From: Chitinophaga caseinilytica
GTDB taxonomy: Bacteria; Bacteroidota; Bacteroidia; Chitinophagales; Chitinophagaceae
Assembly (NCBI RefSeq): GCF_038396765.1
Contig: NZ_CP150096.1
Location: 4,509,001 to 4,573,000, forward strand
Direction of reading: 5' to 3'
Length of the DNA stretch: 64,000 bases
Under the pieces are notes generated by a model. It saw only the letters and a program-made list of their open reading frames with translations, was not told the DNA's origin and ran no database searches. How positions within the stretch are numbered: the first letter of the stretch is position 1; each line of letters begins with the position of its first letter. Of this stretch, positions 26,044 to 34,308 are shown piece by piece. Position numbers and translations under genes: made by a program.

Positions 26044-27121
26044 TCATTTCCATCGCCTCCGGGAATTCGCCGCCCTGCTCGTGTTGTGGATGCTCGTGAT
26101 GTACGGGCTCAGCATCCTGGGGATGCCGCGCGCTTTCACCCCACAGTCTTTCCAGTCTTTGCACGTCACCCGCGGCTTGTACGGCCTGCTCAACTTCGCG
26201 CTGTTCTACGCCGCCATCCGCCTCGTTTTCCCGCAATTCCTGGAACACCGGAAATGGGGCCGCCTCGCGGCAGGGCTGTTGATGATGGTCGTTGTGGCCA
26301 CCACCGTGAAATTCGCCATCGCCGACAACTTCTTCCGGGCCGAAATCCTCGAGATCGGCTATCGCAACGGCGTTAAGTTGTACAAGGACTACTGGTATTA
26401 TTTCCGCACCGAGTTCTGGACGAACGCAGTCGTGCTTTGCACGGCGCTGGCGTATGTCCTGTTTTTCGCCTGGCTGGCGGAAGACAAACGGCGGAAGCAA
26501 CTGGCGCTGCAAAAACAGGACGCCGAATTCGCCATCCTCAAAATGCAACTGAACGCGCATTTCCTCATGAACAGCCTCAACAGTATTTATAGCCTGGCGC
26601 TGGTACGCTCGCCGCAAGTGGTAGACGCGGCGCATACGCTTTCCCAGATACTGGAGTATATGACGGAACAGCCGCCGGTGGCGGGATATCGCACCCGGCT
26701 GTCTGACGAACTACGGTACCTGGAAGATTTCATCGCGATGCAGCGTTTGCGCACGGGGTGCCAGGACTGTGTCCGGATGCGGGTTTCCGGCGACCCGTCG
26801 GCATTCGGGATCGCGCCGCTGCTGCTGGTCCCGTTCGTGGAGAACGCTTTCAAGCACGGCGTGGCCAACCGGCCGGAGCAGCCGGTGGAGATCAGCGTGG
26901 ATTGCTCGGGCGAGGGGTTCGGGTTTACCGTCCACAATTTCAAGACCCGCAAGCGCAAAGACCAGGCCGGGGGCATCGGGCTCGTTAACGTCCGGAAGCG
27001 CCTGGAACTCGTCTACCCCGGTCAATACGAACTTACCATCCGCGAAACGGAACACGAATATTCCAGTCACCTGCAAATTCATTGGGAAAATGGCCATTCA
27101 ATGCATAGTGGTGGACGATGA
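26027..27121 (+). CDS. LytS-family sensor histidine kinase
   Basis: 364 residues. Four N-terminal membrane segments (for example LLVLWMLVMYGLSIL), then a cytoplasmic His_kinase domain with phosphoacceptor His178 in LNAHFLMNSLNSI, N-box LVPFVENAFKHG and a GGIGLVNVRKRL ATP-lid motif. It should phosphorylate the LytTR regulator encoded immediately downstream. The start at 26027 overlaps the preceding pseudokinase by 17 bases, and the stop lies 32 bases inside the regulator gene. The three genes are tightly coupled. Confidence 0.9.
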   Translation: MPDRPDHFHRLREFAALLVLWMLVMYGLSILGMPRAFTPQSFQSLHVTRGLYGLLNFALFYAAIRLVFPQFLEHRKWGRLAAGLLMMVVVATTVKFAIADNFFRAEILEIGYRNGVKLYKDYWYYFRTEFWTNAVVLCTALAYVLFFAWLAEDKRRKQLALQKQDAEFAILKMQLNAHFLMNSLNSIYSLALVRSPQVVDAAHTLSQILEYMTEQPPVAGYRTRLSDELRYLEDFIAMQRLRTGCQDCVRMRVSGDPSAFGIAPLLLVPFVENAFKHGVANRPEQPVEISVDCSGEGFGFTVHNFKTRKRKDQAGGIGLVNVRKRLELVYPGQYELTIRETEHEYSSHLQIHWENGHSMHSGGR

Positions 27122-27785
27122 GCCGCTGGCCGTCCAGGTCATCACCGAATTCATCCGTAAAATGCCGGAGCTCTCGCTGGCCGGCACTTTCAACAATCCG
27201 CTGGAAGCCCTGGCCTTCCTCCGCAACGAGCCATCCGTCAAACTCGTTTTCCTCGACATCCAGATGCCGGAACTTTCCGGTATCGAATTCATGCAGCTGC
27301 GGCAGACGGACGTGGCTGTGATCGTTGTTTCCGCGTACGACGAATATGCGCTCGACGGGTTCCAGTACGATGCGGCCGATTACCTGCTCAAGCCCGTTCC
27401 GTTCGACCGGTTCGTGAAAGCCGTCCAGAAAGTCACGGGAAAACAGGCGCAGCAGCCGGTGGTAGCGGCGCAACCGGATTTTATTTTCATCCGGACAGAC
27501 AAGCGGATCATCCGCCTCAATTTCAGCGAAATCCTTTTCGTGGAAGCCCTCCGCAACTATGTGGCCATCCAAACGGCCACGCAAAAAATCCTCACCCTCC
27601 AAAACCTCCGGAGTTTCGAAGAAGCGCTGCCGCCACGGCAGTTCATCCGGGTGCATAAATCGTTCATCGTAGCCATGAACAAGATCGACAGCGTCGAGAA
27701 ACAGCGGATTTTCATGGGCCAGCACATGGTCCCCGTTGGCGATACTTATGTAAAACAGTTTTACGAAGCCATGGGCATGAGTTGA
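27090..27785 (+). CDS. LytTR-family response regulator
   Basis: 231 residues. Receiver domain at about 1-118: IVVDDEP, phosphoacceptor Asp56 in VFLDIQMPEL, and the LKPVPFDRF switch region. The LytTR DNA-binding domain is at about 130-228 (FIFIRTDKRIIRLNFSEILFVEALRNY and RQFIRVHKSFIVAMNKI, each typical). The start at 27090 places the receiver motif at the expected distance; upstream in-frame sequence belongs to the kinase gene in another frame. It probably controls its own operon and perhaps the divergent susC operon. Confidence 0.93.
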   Translation: MAIQCIVVDDEPLAVQVITEFIRKMPELSLAGTFNNPLEALAFLRNEPSVKLVFLDIQMPELSGIEFMQLRQTDVAVIVVSAYDEYALDGFQYDAADYLLKPVPFDRFVKAVQKVTGKQAQQPVVAAQPDFIFIRTDKRIIRLNFSEILFVEALRNYVAIQTATQKILTLQNLRSFEEALPPRQFIRVHKSFIVAMNKIDSVEKQRIFMGQHMVPVGDTYVKQFYEAMGMS

Positions 27786-27824
27786 CGGGGAACATTTCCG
27801 GGGATTGGCTGTTAATAGAAGACG

Positions 27825-29366
27825 ATGTCGACTTACCCGCTATCCTCACCCACAGGCCGGAACGTAATGGCCGCCACCATCCTGGCGTCTTCCATGGCAT
27901 TTATCGACGGTACCGCGCTGAACGTGGTGCTGCCATCCCTGCAAAACCAGCTACAGGCCACAGCGGCCGGACTTTTCTGGGTACTGAACGCGTACCTGCT
28001 CATGCTCGCGGCGCTCATACTTGTTGGCGGCGCGCTGGGCGACCGGTTGGGGCGCAAGCGCGTGTTCATGACGGGTATCCTCATTTTCATTGCGGGGTCT
28101 GCGGCGTGCGGCCTGGCGGGAACGGTGGAGCAGCTGGTGCTTTTCCGGGTGTTGCAGGGCGGGGGCGGGGCGCTCATGATCCCGGGGAGCTTGTCGCTGT
28201 TGTCTTCTTCGGTGGATGAAAATGAAAAGGGAAAGGCGATCGGCACCTGGTCTGCGTTCACCACGCTGGTGACTATGGGTGGGCCGGTGCTGGGAGGGGC
28301 TTTGGCGGATGCGGGGCTATGGCGGTACATCTTTTTCATCAACGTGCCGCTGGGGCTGGTGTCGCTGCTCATTTTGCGCCGCCACGTTCCCGAACAGCGC
28401 GATGCTTCGGCTACCGGCGGTATCGATTACCTGGGTGGGGCGCTTACTGCGCTGGGGCTTGCTTCCCTTACTTTCGGATTTTTACGGATGCCCGAATACG
28501 GTTTCAGCCATTGGCAATCCTGGGGCGCTATTGCGGCGGGAGTTTTGCTGCTGGCGGCTTTCATCGTGGTGGAAATAAAATCCCCGTATCCCATGTTACC
28601 GTTGCAGCTGTTCAGGAACCGCACTTTTTCCGGCGCCAATCTTCTGACGTTTTTCCTCTATGCAGCCCTGGGAACGGGTATGTTGTTCCTTTCCCTCAAC
28701 ATGGTGCAGGTGCAGGGGTATAGCCAGTTGCAATCGGGGCTTACTTTCCTGCCATTTACCGTGCTTATGATTTTGCTGGCGCGGCCGGCGGGCAGTTGGG
28801 CAGACAAAACGGGGCCGCGGCCATTTCTCGTTGGCGGGCCGCTGCTGGCTGGAACGGGTTTGTTCCTCATGTCGCTGGTCGGGAAAACGGCTGGCCCTTC
28901 TGCTTACTGGACCACTTTCTTCCCGGGAATCCTCGTGCTGGGGCTGGGCATGTCTTTCACCGTGGCGCCGTTAACGGCCACTGTAATGGGTTCCCTCCAA
29001 CCACAGTTATCCGGAACGGCGTCGGGCGTCAACAATGCGGTGACGCGCATCGCGAGCGTGTTCGCCACAGCCATTTTTGGCGCGCTGGCCGTGTTGCTGT
29101 TCGCGAAGGATGTACGATCAGGGCTGGATGCCATTGTTATGAACGAATCGCTCAAAACGGCGGTGGTGGCGGAAACCACGAATCTAGGAAATGCGCATCC
29201 GCCCGGCGGCGTACCCGCGGAATTGACCGCATCCGTGAAGGCGTTGTATAAAGAAGGATTTACCGCCGCATATCAGAAAATACTGCTGATTTCCGCCATC
29301 ATGGGCTGGCTGTCGGGCATTATTGCCTGGTGGATGATCCCGAAGAAAAAGTCAACTCCGCGCTGA
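27825..29366 (+). CDS. MFS efflux transporter, DHA2 (EmrB/QacA) family
   Basis: 513 residues with about 14 membrane helices, the length and number of the DHA2 family. DGTALNVVLPSLQNQLQA in helix 1, LGDRLGRKRVFMTG after helix 2 (motif A) and PGSLSLLSSS in the region of motif C support a drug/H+ antiporter. It starts 39 bases after the LytTR gene on the same strand, so cotranscription is possible. Its stop overlaps the convergent downstream gene by 15 bases. Confidence 0.92.
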   Translation: MSTYPLSSPTGRNVMAATILASSMAFIDGTALNVVLPSLQNQLQATAAGLFWVLNAYLLMLAALILVGGALGDRLGRKRVFMTGILIFIAGSAACGLAGTVEQLVLFRVLQGGGGALMIPGSLSLLSSSVDENEKGKAIGTWSAFTTLVTMGGPVLGGALADAGLWRYIFFINVPLGLVSLLILRRHVPEQRDASATGGIDYLGGALTALGLASLTFGFLRMPEYGFSHWQSWGAIAAGVLLLAAFIVVEIKSPYPMLPLQLFRNRTFSGANLLTFFLYAALGTGMLFLSLNMVQVQGYSQLQSGLTFLPFTVLMILLARPAGSWADKTGPRPFLVGGPLLAGTGLFLMSLVGKTAGPSAYWTTFFPGILVLGLGMSFTVAPLTATVMGSLQPQLSGTASGVNNAVTRIASVFATAIFGALAVLLFAKDVRSGLDAIVMNESLKTAVVAETTNLGNAHPPGGVPAELTASVKALYKEGFTAAYQKILLISAIMGWLSGIIAWWMIPKKKSTPR

Positions 29367-30332
29367 CTGACGGGTATCTCTTTTCAGTGCGGGCTCGGTG
29401 GGGCCGTCGTACGAAGTGAGGTTCGTGAGATCGCGGACTTTCCGCACCAGCGCCAACATCATCACCGGATTACGCAAGTCAGACTCCAGTTTCTTCTTTC
29501 CCAGCAACGCCAGTTCCGCCACGTCCCTCACGCCGGCGGCTTCCTTCCGCAGCTTGCGGATGGCGAGCAAGCCCATGGCGTGGACCGCGTGCACGGTCAG
29601 CGCATATTCCTGTTTCCGGGCGGGCGGATAGGGCAGCCGCGCGAGGGCCTGGTTGAAGCGCGCACCTTCCGCCTGGAACCTCCTTTCCAGCCGGCCGTAT
29701 CGCCGGTAGAGAATGGGAATGGTAAAAATACCGGAGCGGATATCCGTCCAAATATCGGATACATCATGCGTCAGCTGCATCAGGCCCGCCATGGGAAAGG
29801 TCATCGCCGTTTCCTCGGGAGTCGGGTACTTGTCGAACACTGTATACAACAACAGCACTGCATGAAAACGTTTGTGATAGGTGACGCGGAAAAGTTCCGT
29901 CTCGGAAATGGAGGGGTCTATCTGCCGGCACGACGCTTCCTGCCAATGTACTACTTCGCAGCAATGGGCTGTCACGCGGCGGGGCTCGGCGGCAATGGTC
30001 AACAGCCGGAGGTAAGCTTCGCGGAGCAATGATTCCACGGCATCCTGTGGCTCGAATCCGGCAGGGGAGCGTGTCAACTGAAAAATCCTTGAAGGATCGG
30101 CGGAAGGGCTGTCCAGCAAATCCTGCAACAACGTACTGATGACTACCAACAACTGCAAACGGATTTGTTCCGTTTCGCTGAGGCGCCGGCCCTGCATGCG
30201 CGCCAGGGCACCACACAGGATATGTTCCGCGATTTCCTGGTAAGCTGCCATTCGCTGAAAAGCGGCAGGGGTAAGTAAGGAGGATGCGCCCGGGAAAAGG
30301 CTTTCCAGCAGGCGGTTCAAACGATTTTTCAT
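29352..30332 (-). CDS. Class 1 isoprenoid-enzyme-like protein
   Basis: 326 residues, nearly all helical. LQLLVVISTLLQDLLDSPSAD and THDVSDIWTDIRSG resemble the two Asp-rich metal-binding helices of the class 1 prenyl-synthase/terpenoid fold. Both motifs are non-canonical, so an active-site role is unproven and the substrate is unknown. The start MKNRLNRL (30332) is preferred over an ATG at 30449 that adds 39 unconserved residues. It is monocistronic and convergent with the MFS gene. Confidence 0.55.
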   Translation of the reverse strand: MKNRLNRLLESLFPGASSLLTPAAFQRMAAYQEIAEHILCGALARMQGRRLSETEQIRLQLLVVISTLLQDLLDSPSADPSRIFQLTRSPAGFEPQDAVESLLREAYLRLLTIAAEPRRVTAHCCEVVHWQEASCRQIDPSISETELFRVTYHKRFHAVLLLYTVFDKYPTPEETAMTFPMAGLMQLTHDVSDIWTDIRSGIFTIPILYRRYGRLERRFQAEGARFNQALARLPYPPARKQEYALTVHAVHAMGLLAIRKLRKEAAGVRDVAELALLGKKKLESDLRNPVMMLALVRKVRDLTNLTSYDGPTEPALKRDTRQSARS

Positions 30333-30519
30333 GCTGCTGCGTTGCCGCCGTATTCGGCAGTACAACCGGGAAAGGAACAGGGAAGTTTCCGTCAAATGGA
30401 CGTAGGGATAGCACATAACGGTCAGGGATATAGGGTTTCCGTCCTCCAATATAACCTTTTCCTTTCATGCAACGGAGAAAATGTCTGCCGGAGGTGCTTC
30501 GTCATGCAAGCCCTTTCCA

Positions 30520-30548
30520 TAAAAAAAGCCCCCGGAATACCGGGGGCG
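30520..30548 (-). terminator. Rho-independent terminator of the serine hydrolase gene
   Basis: On the minus strand GCCCCCGG / CCGGGGGC with an AATA-type loop is followed by seven Ts. It lies about 30 bases past the hydrolase stop. Confidence 0.85.
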
Positions 30549-30576
30549 CCTTCATGCAGGGGATATGCGGTTAATA

Positions 30577-31713
30577 CTACTTCCAGGATTTGTTGTAGGC
30601 CAGCGCCACGATGTCGTACACCTTGCGCCAGTCGGCCCCCAGGGAGTTGATGCCCATGGCCAGTTCCACTTTCGCAGGCAGGCGGATGATGAGCGTCTGG
30701 CTGCCCACGTCGCCCCAGTTCAGTCCTTCCTCTTTATTACGGTCTACGTACAAAGCGCCGTCATGGCCGTAAGCGATGCCTCCCGTTACGGGGAAGCGTG
30801 CAACCCAACCCAGGCGGTTATCATCCATCAGCTGGCGTTCTTCCGGGGAAAGGATGTTATTGGTATGCGTGAGGTACACGATGATGCGCGACATTTCCAT
30901 GGTGGTGAGCACCCATCCGCCGCCGCCGCATTTCTCCGTCCAGTTCCCGAAATCGCTGCCGATGAGCCGGTAAGGCGCTTCAGACATCATCTGGGTCATT
31001 TTACCTTCCACCGGCGCGCAGCCGCGCGTGGGGATCCCGGCTTTCGAAAGTACATGCACATTCACGAGGCGGATGTATTCCTGGCTCATCCATTGCTGGA
31101 AATCACCGGGCGAGAGCGCCAGTTCCTGCTGGCGGAATTTCACGGAATCGTTCAGTTTGGGAAGCATAGCGCGAAACAGCGCGAAATTGATGTTCGAATA
31201 TTCGAAGGTTTTGGGCGCGGTAACGGGAGAGCCCACCGTTGTCATCAGGGGCGACCAATCGGTCTGGCTGCCGCGGATGCCCGAAGTATGCGTCATCAGT
31301 TGCTTGAACGTGAGGTCGCGGATATCGGGATGAATGGGCCAGGACGCAGGCAACCATTTGCCGATCTTCGTTTCGATGGTCACATCTTTTTGCAGCATGT
31401 ATTGCACTGCCGTGGCCGCGGTCAGCGTTTTGGTGACGCTGGCGATGTTGATGAAGGATTGGAGGCTGGATTTGGTGCCGCCAATGTCCTGAATACCATA
31501 CACCGCCGTGTCGGCCACCTGCCCGTTTTGGGTGATGACGAACTGGTACCCGCGCGCACTGGCAAGGGCTTCCTGCAGGTTTTTCTTGAAAAGCGATGTG
31601 CTGAATTTTTTGTCGTTCGACTGGATGGGCGGTTCCTTTTTACAGGCGTTCAGCCCGGCGAGGGTTACAACTGCAATGGCGCAGCATGCGAAGGGTTTAA
31701 CTACGTGTTTCAT
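30577..31713 (-). CDS. Serine hydrolase lipoprotein (beta-lactamase/class C fold)
   Basis: 378 residues. Signal peptide with lipobox TLAGLNACKK. The penicillin-binding fold shows the nucleophile motif ASVTKTLTA (SxxK), YSN in FEYSNINF (YxN), and GHDGALYV (HxG, replacing KTG). These are the class C/esterase-type residues. It likely hydrolyses peptidoglycan peptides, D-amino peptides or esters in the periplasm rather than conferring antibiotic resistance. The start at 31713 gives the signal peptide. Confidence 0.85.
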   Translation of the reverse strand: MKHVVKPFACCAIAVVTLAGLNACKKEPPIQSNDKKFSTSLFKKNLQEALASARGYQFVITQNGQVADTAVYGIQDIGGTKSSLQSFINIASVTKTLTAATAVQYMLQKDVTIETKIGKWLPASWPIHPDIRDLTFKQLMTHTSGIRGSQTDWSPLMTTVGSPVTAPKTFEYSNINFALFRAMLPKLNDSVKFRQQELALSPGDFQQWMSQEYIRLVNVHVLSKAGIPTRGCAPVEGKMTQMMSEAPYRLIGSDFGNWTEKCGGGGWVLTTMEMSRIIVYLTHTNNILSPEERQLMDDNRLGWVARFPVTGGIAYGHDGALYVDRNKEEGLNWGDVGSQTLIIRLPAKVELAMGINSLGADWRKVYDIVALAYNKSWK

Positions 31714-31740
31714 TTTTTGAGGTTTTAACAGTGATGGCAC

Positions 31741-31748
31741 CAAAGGTA
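31741..31748 (-). promoter_or_regulatory. Bacteroidota -7 promoter element of the serine hydrolase
   Basis: Minus strand TACCTTTG fits TAnnTTTG, 28 bases before the start at 31713. The -33 region is GC-rich with no TTTG. Confidence 0.45.
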
Positions 31749-31811
31749 ATGTGGCCCACCTGCGGCCGCGATGGCCGTTTCATGAATGGTAGCTGCGGGT
31801 TAACGGAAACG

Positions 31812-31861
31812 GGAAGCGGTTTCATGGGGATAGGGTTTCCCATTCTCAAACCGCCTTTTCC
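31812..31861. repeat. Two-tier intergenic hairpin
   Basis: Outer arms GCGGTTT (31816-31822) and AAACCGC (31848-31854) enclose inner arms ATGGG (31824-31828) and CCCAT (31839-31843). GGAA/TTCC extends the outer stem with a small bulge. It lies upstream of the hydrolase promoter and has no T-run, so it is not an obvious terminator. Confidence 0.5.
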
Positions 31862-31904
31862 TACGGATCGCGGTACCACATCCTGAAAATGGATAAAATG
31901 AACA

Positions 31905-31934
31905 GCCGTACAACCTTCGTAAAGGCTGCACGGC
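31905..31934 (-). terminator. Hairpin terminator of the lipoprotein gene at 32000
   Basis: Eleven-base-pair stem (GCCGTGCAGCC / GGTTGTACGGC on the minus strand, with two G-T pairs) and an eight-base loop, followed by TGTTCATTTTA. It lies 65 bases past the stop. Confidence 0.6.
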
Positions 31935-31999
31935 GCTCATGCGGCAGGGTTGTGCATCATCATCTTACAATTGCCTGCCTTCTCTCCGCATGCTCCCAA

Positions 32000-32572
32000 T
32001 CATTCTGTCATTCTGTATACGAACAAGGCCGCTTCATGCGCCGTGTCCTGTTCTTCATAGGTATAGAATAATCGCTCCCCATCTATGATTTTTATTTCCC
32101 AGCGATAATTTATGGGCTTCAGATCGTCGTTGGCGGCGGCACGTTTGGTAACGCCATTGCCGGTAGAACATTTATCTTTCACGGTTTTGTACTCGCCTTT
32201 CACGGGGTAGAATGTGAACAGGTCGCCTTCGAACACCACCGAGCCCTCGAGCCGTGTGAAGTGCTCGGTAACACAGGAACTGGAGGTGCGCAGGCCCAGG
32301 TACTGGAAAAATACCATGCGGCCTTTGCCGTCTTTTTCCTGGAACTGGTATTCGCGGCCGGCTTCGTAGTCGTTGCCGAGATGATGGCCGTCGCGGTCGA
32401 AATAAGAGATGGCCGACAGGGTGCCGCTGAACCAAAGTACCCCGCTCAGTTGCGTGGGCACCCGGCTGGAGGGGACGCCGGCGTACGGGTCCTGCTCTTT
32501 TGCGTCGTCTTTTTTACATTGCTGGAATCCCAGGCAAGTGAGGATTCCCAGGAATAACAGGAAATTTTTCAT
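32000..32572 (-). CDS. Putative lipoprotein of unknown function
   Basis: 190 residues. The N-terminus MKNFLLFLGILTCLGFQQCKK is a lipoprotein-like signal with Cys19. The mature part is beta-rich (QLSGVLWFSGTLSAISYFDR, FEGDLFTFYPVKGEYKTV, RWEIKIIDGERLFYTYEE). I do not recognise the family. It lies 46 bases after the exported protein at 32619 on the same strand, so the pair may be an operon. Confidence 0.65.
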   Translation of the reverse strand: MKNFLLFLGILTCLGFQQCKKDDAKEQDPYAGVPSSRVPTQLSGVLWFSGTLSAISYFDRDGHHLGNDYEAGREYQFQEKDGKGRMVFFQYLGLRTSSSCVTEHFTRLEGSVVFEGDLFTFYPVKGEYKTVKDKCSTGNGVTKRAAANDDLKPINYRWEIKIIDGERLFYTYEEQDTAHEAALFVYRMTE

Positions 32573-32618
32573 TGTATCGGGGTTTATTTGTTTTCGATTG
32601 GATGGAAGTGGAAACCGG

Positions 32619-33350
32619 TTACTGGAGGCTTGTGCCGACCAGGGCCGCCAATCCGGCGACGTCCGTTTTCCGGATGAAAAAATCCGCCACTTCCGGCGTA
32701 GCCCTGAACTTGATCTCGACATTGTGCAGCGTAAACGCCCCTCCGCCCGTCAATATCCCGTTGGCCGATACGGTGCCCGACTGCCCGTCGAGCATATCCG
32801 TCGCGGTTTTGGCAAATTTGCCGATGAGGAGCATGGTCGCCGCATCGCAGGAAGCGCCCGCCGGCACGCGAACAGCGGCCGTGGTAGCGGGGTACGTGGG
32901 AAAGGAGGGCTTCCCGGCACAAAATCCCAGCGCACTGTAATTCGAATTCACGATCATCACGATACGGCATTGCGCTTCTGCGGAAATCCGTTCCATTTGC
33001 CTGACCAGCTCGTCGGCCCGTTCGGGCGCTGTAACCACGAGCTGCGCTACGGAATCCAGTCGGACTTTTACGATTTCGGGGTTGAGGACGAAAGTGATTT
33101 CGTAGACATAGGAATATGGGCCTTTATCCTTCGCCCAGGTTTTATCCGGCTGAAACCCGGAATCGTCGGCCGTTTCCGCGGAAATCTCCCAACCATTGCC
33201 CGGTGTATGGGAGATGGCGCTCCTCACCACTGCGTCCGCTTTCTTCCAGAAACGGTCTTCGCCGACGGTCCGCGGGCGCAGCTCCTGCGCAAAACCTGTG
33301 AGGGATGCCAGGCTGATGAGGCTGGCGATAATAAAAGTAATTTTTGGCAT
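32619..33350 (-). CDS. Exported hypothetical protein
   Basis: 243 residues. Signal peptide MPKITFIIASLISLASLTGFAQ. The body has two parts: an N-terminal half with alternating strands (YVYEITFVLNPEIVKVRLDS, then a helix LVRQMERISAEAQCRIVMIV) and a C-terminal half with three Cys residues and a GTVSANGILTGGGAFTL strand. I do not recognise a known domain. The start at 33350 gives the signal peptide; the longer frame to 33407 does not. Confidence 0.6.
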   Translation of the reverse strand: MPKITFIIASLISLASLTGFAQELRPRTVGEDRFWKKADAVVRSAISHTPGNGWEISAETADDSGFQPDKTWAKDKGPYSYVYEITFVLNPEIVKVRLDSVAQLVVTAPERADELVRQMERISAEAQCRIVMIVNSNYSALGFCAGKPSFPTYPATTAAVRVPAGASCDAATMLLIGKFAKTATDMLDGQSGTVSANGILTGGGAFTLHNVEIKFRATPEVADFFIRKTDVAGLAALVGTSLQ

Positions 33351-33511
33351 GGGGTTCTTGGTTTCGTGATGTGCCGCTCCGTTGCTTTGTCGGGAAAACG
33401 GCACCATAAATTCGAATGCAAAGGAACCACGAAACCCGCCGCCGGGCTACCGTGCGGCAACGTAAATATTATTCTACGTAAAACACTTACTTTTAATGGG
33501 CCGAATCCTGT

Positions 33512-33519
33512 TATTTTTG
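33512..33519 (+). promoter_or_regulatory. Bacteroidota -7 promoter element of the orphan regulator at 33585
   Basis: TATTTTTG matches TAnnTTTG, 65 bases before the start. A TTTT lies 17 bases upstream as a weak -33. Just upstream, ACGTAAA occurs twice (33469-33482 area) as a direct repeat. Confidence 0.45.
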
Positions 33520-33584
33520 CCGCGAAATCAGCCCCGATGCACATCCCTGGTCTCAAAACATCCGCTATCCATAAATAAATTTGC

Positions 33585-34226
33585 ATGTCCAATAGCATTA
33601 ACATCGCCATTGCAGACGACCATCTCATCGTCGTGAACGGATTACGCGCCATGCTGGCCACGCGCCCCGATTTTCAGATACTGTTCCAGGCGCAGGACGG
33701 CGATTCGCTGTGGGAGCAGCTGCAGACCCGACAGCCGGACGTGCTGCTGCTGGACATCCAGATGCCCGGCCTTTCCGGCCCCGAGCTTTGCCGCAAAATC
33801 CATAAGCAATTCCCCGACATCCGGATAGTGGTGCTCACCAGCCATGATACGCCCGCTTATGTCAAACAAATGATCCGCAGCGGCGCGGCGGGCTACCTGG
33901 TCAAGAATTCGGGGATGGACGCGCTTTTTACCGCGATCGGCAAGGTGATGGAAGGAGAGAAGTACATCGACGATTACATCCGCAACGGCCTTGTCCAGGA
34001 AGCCCTGGCCGAGCATCCCGTTAGCCGGTACGAAATCCCCCTCACCCGGCGCGAAAAAGACATCCTCCAGCTCATCGCCGAAGAACTGTCCAATCCCGAG
34101 ATCGCCGCGCGTCTTTGCATCAGCCTCCGTACCGTGGAAACCCATCGCCAGAACATCATCCACAAACTGCGGGTCAAAAACACCGTCGGCCTCGTGAAAG
34201 AAGCCATCCGCCGCGGGCTCATCTGA
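33585..34226 (+). CDS. NarL/FixJ-type response regulator, orphan
   Basis: 213 residues. Receiver with phosphoacceptor Asp57 in LLLDIQMPGLSG and ADDH at the N-terminus. LuxR-type DNA-binding domain at about 150-213 (LTRREKDILQLIAEELSNPEIA and RTVETHRQNIIHKL). It is a paralogue of the regulator at 17270 and likewise has no adjacent kinase. The TPR kinase at 51964 is the only HisKA_3 kinase in the window and a possible trans partner. A bidirectional terminator follows. Confidence 0.9.
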   Translation: MSNSINIAIADDHLIVVNGLRAMLATRPDFQILFQAQDGDSLWEQLQTRQPDVLLLDIQMPGLSGPELCRKIHKQFPDIRIVVLTSHDTPAYVKQMIRSGAAGYLVKNSGMDALFTAIGKVMEGEKYIDDYIRNGLVQEALAEHPVSRYEIPLTRREKDILQLIAEELSNPEIAARLCISLRTVETHRQNIIHKLRVKNTVGLVKEAIRRGLI

Positions 34227-34249
34227 TCCAGCATTCTCATTACACGACA

Positions 34250-34285
34250 TAAAAAATCCGCCCGGCACTCCCGGGCGGATTTTTC
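34250..34285. terminator. Bidirectional rho-independent terminator
   Basis: AAATCCGCCCGG / CCGGGCGGATTT with a small loop, A-run on the left and T-run on the right, between convergent genes. Confidence 0.85.
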
Positions 34286-34308
34286 CATGCTCCAACCGCA
34301 TGCCCCGA

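Noticed and set aside
30565..31728. 387-codon plus-strand ORF over the serine hydrolase
   Set aside because: Antisense shadow of a gene with SxxK, YxN and signal peptide.
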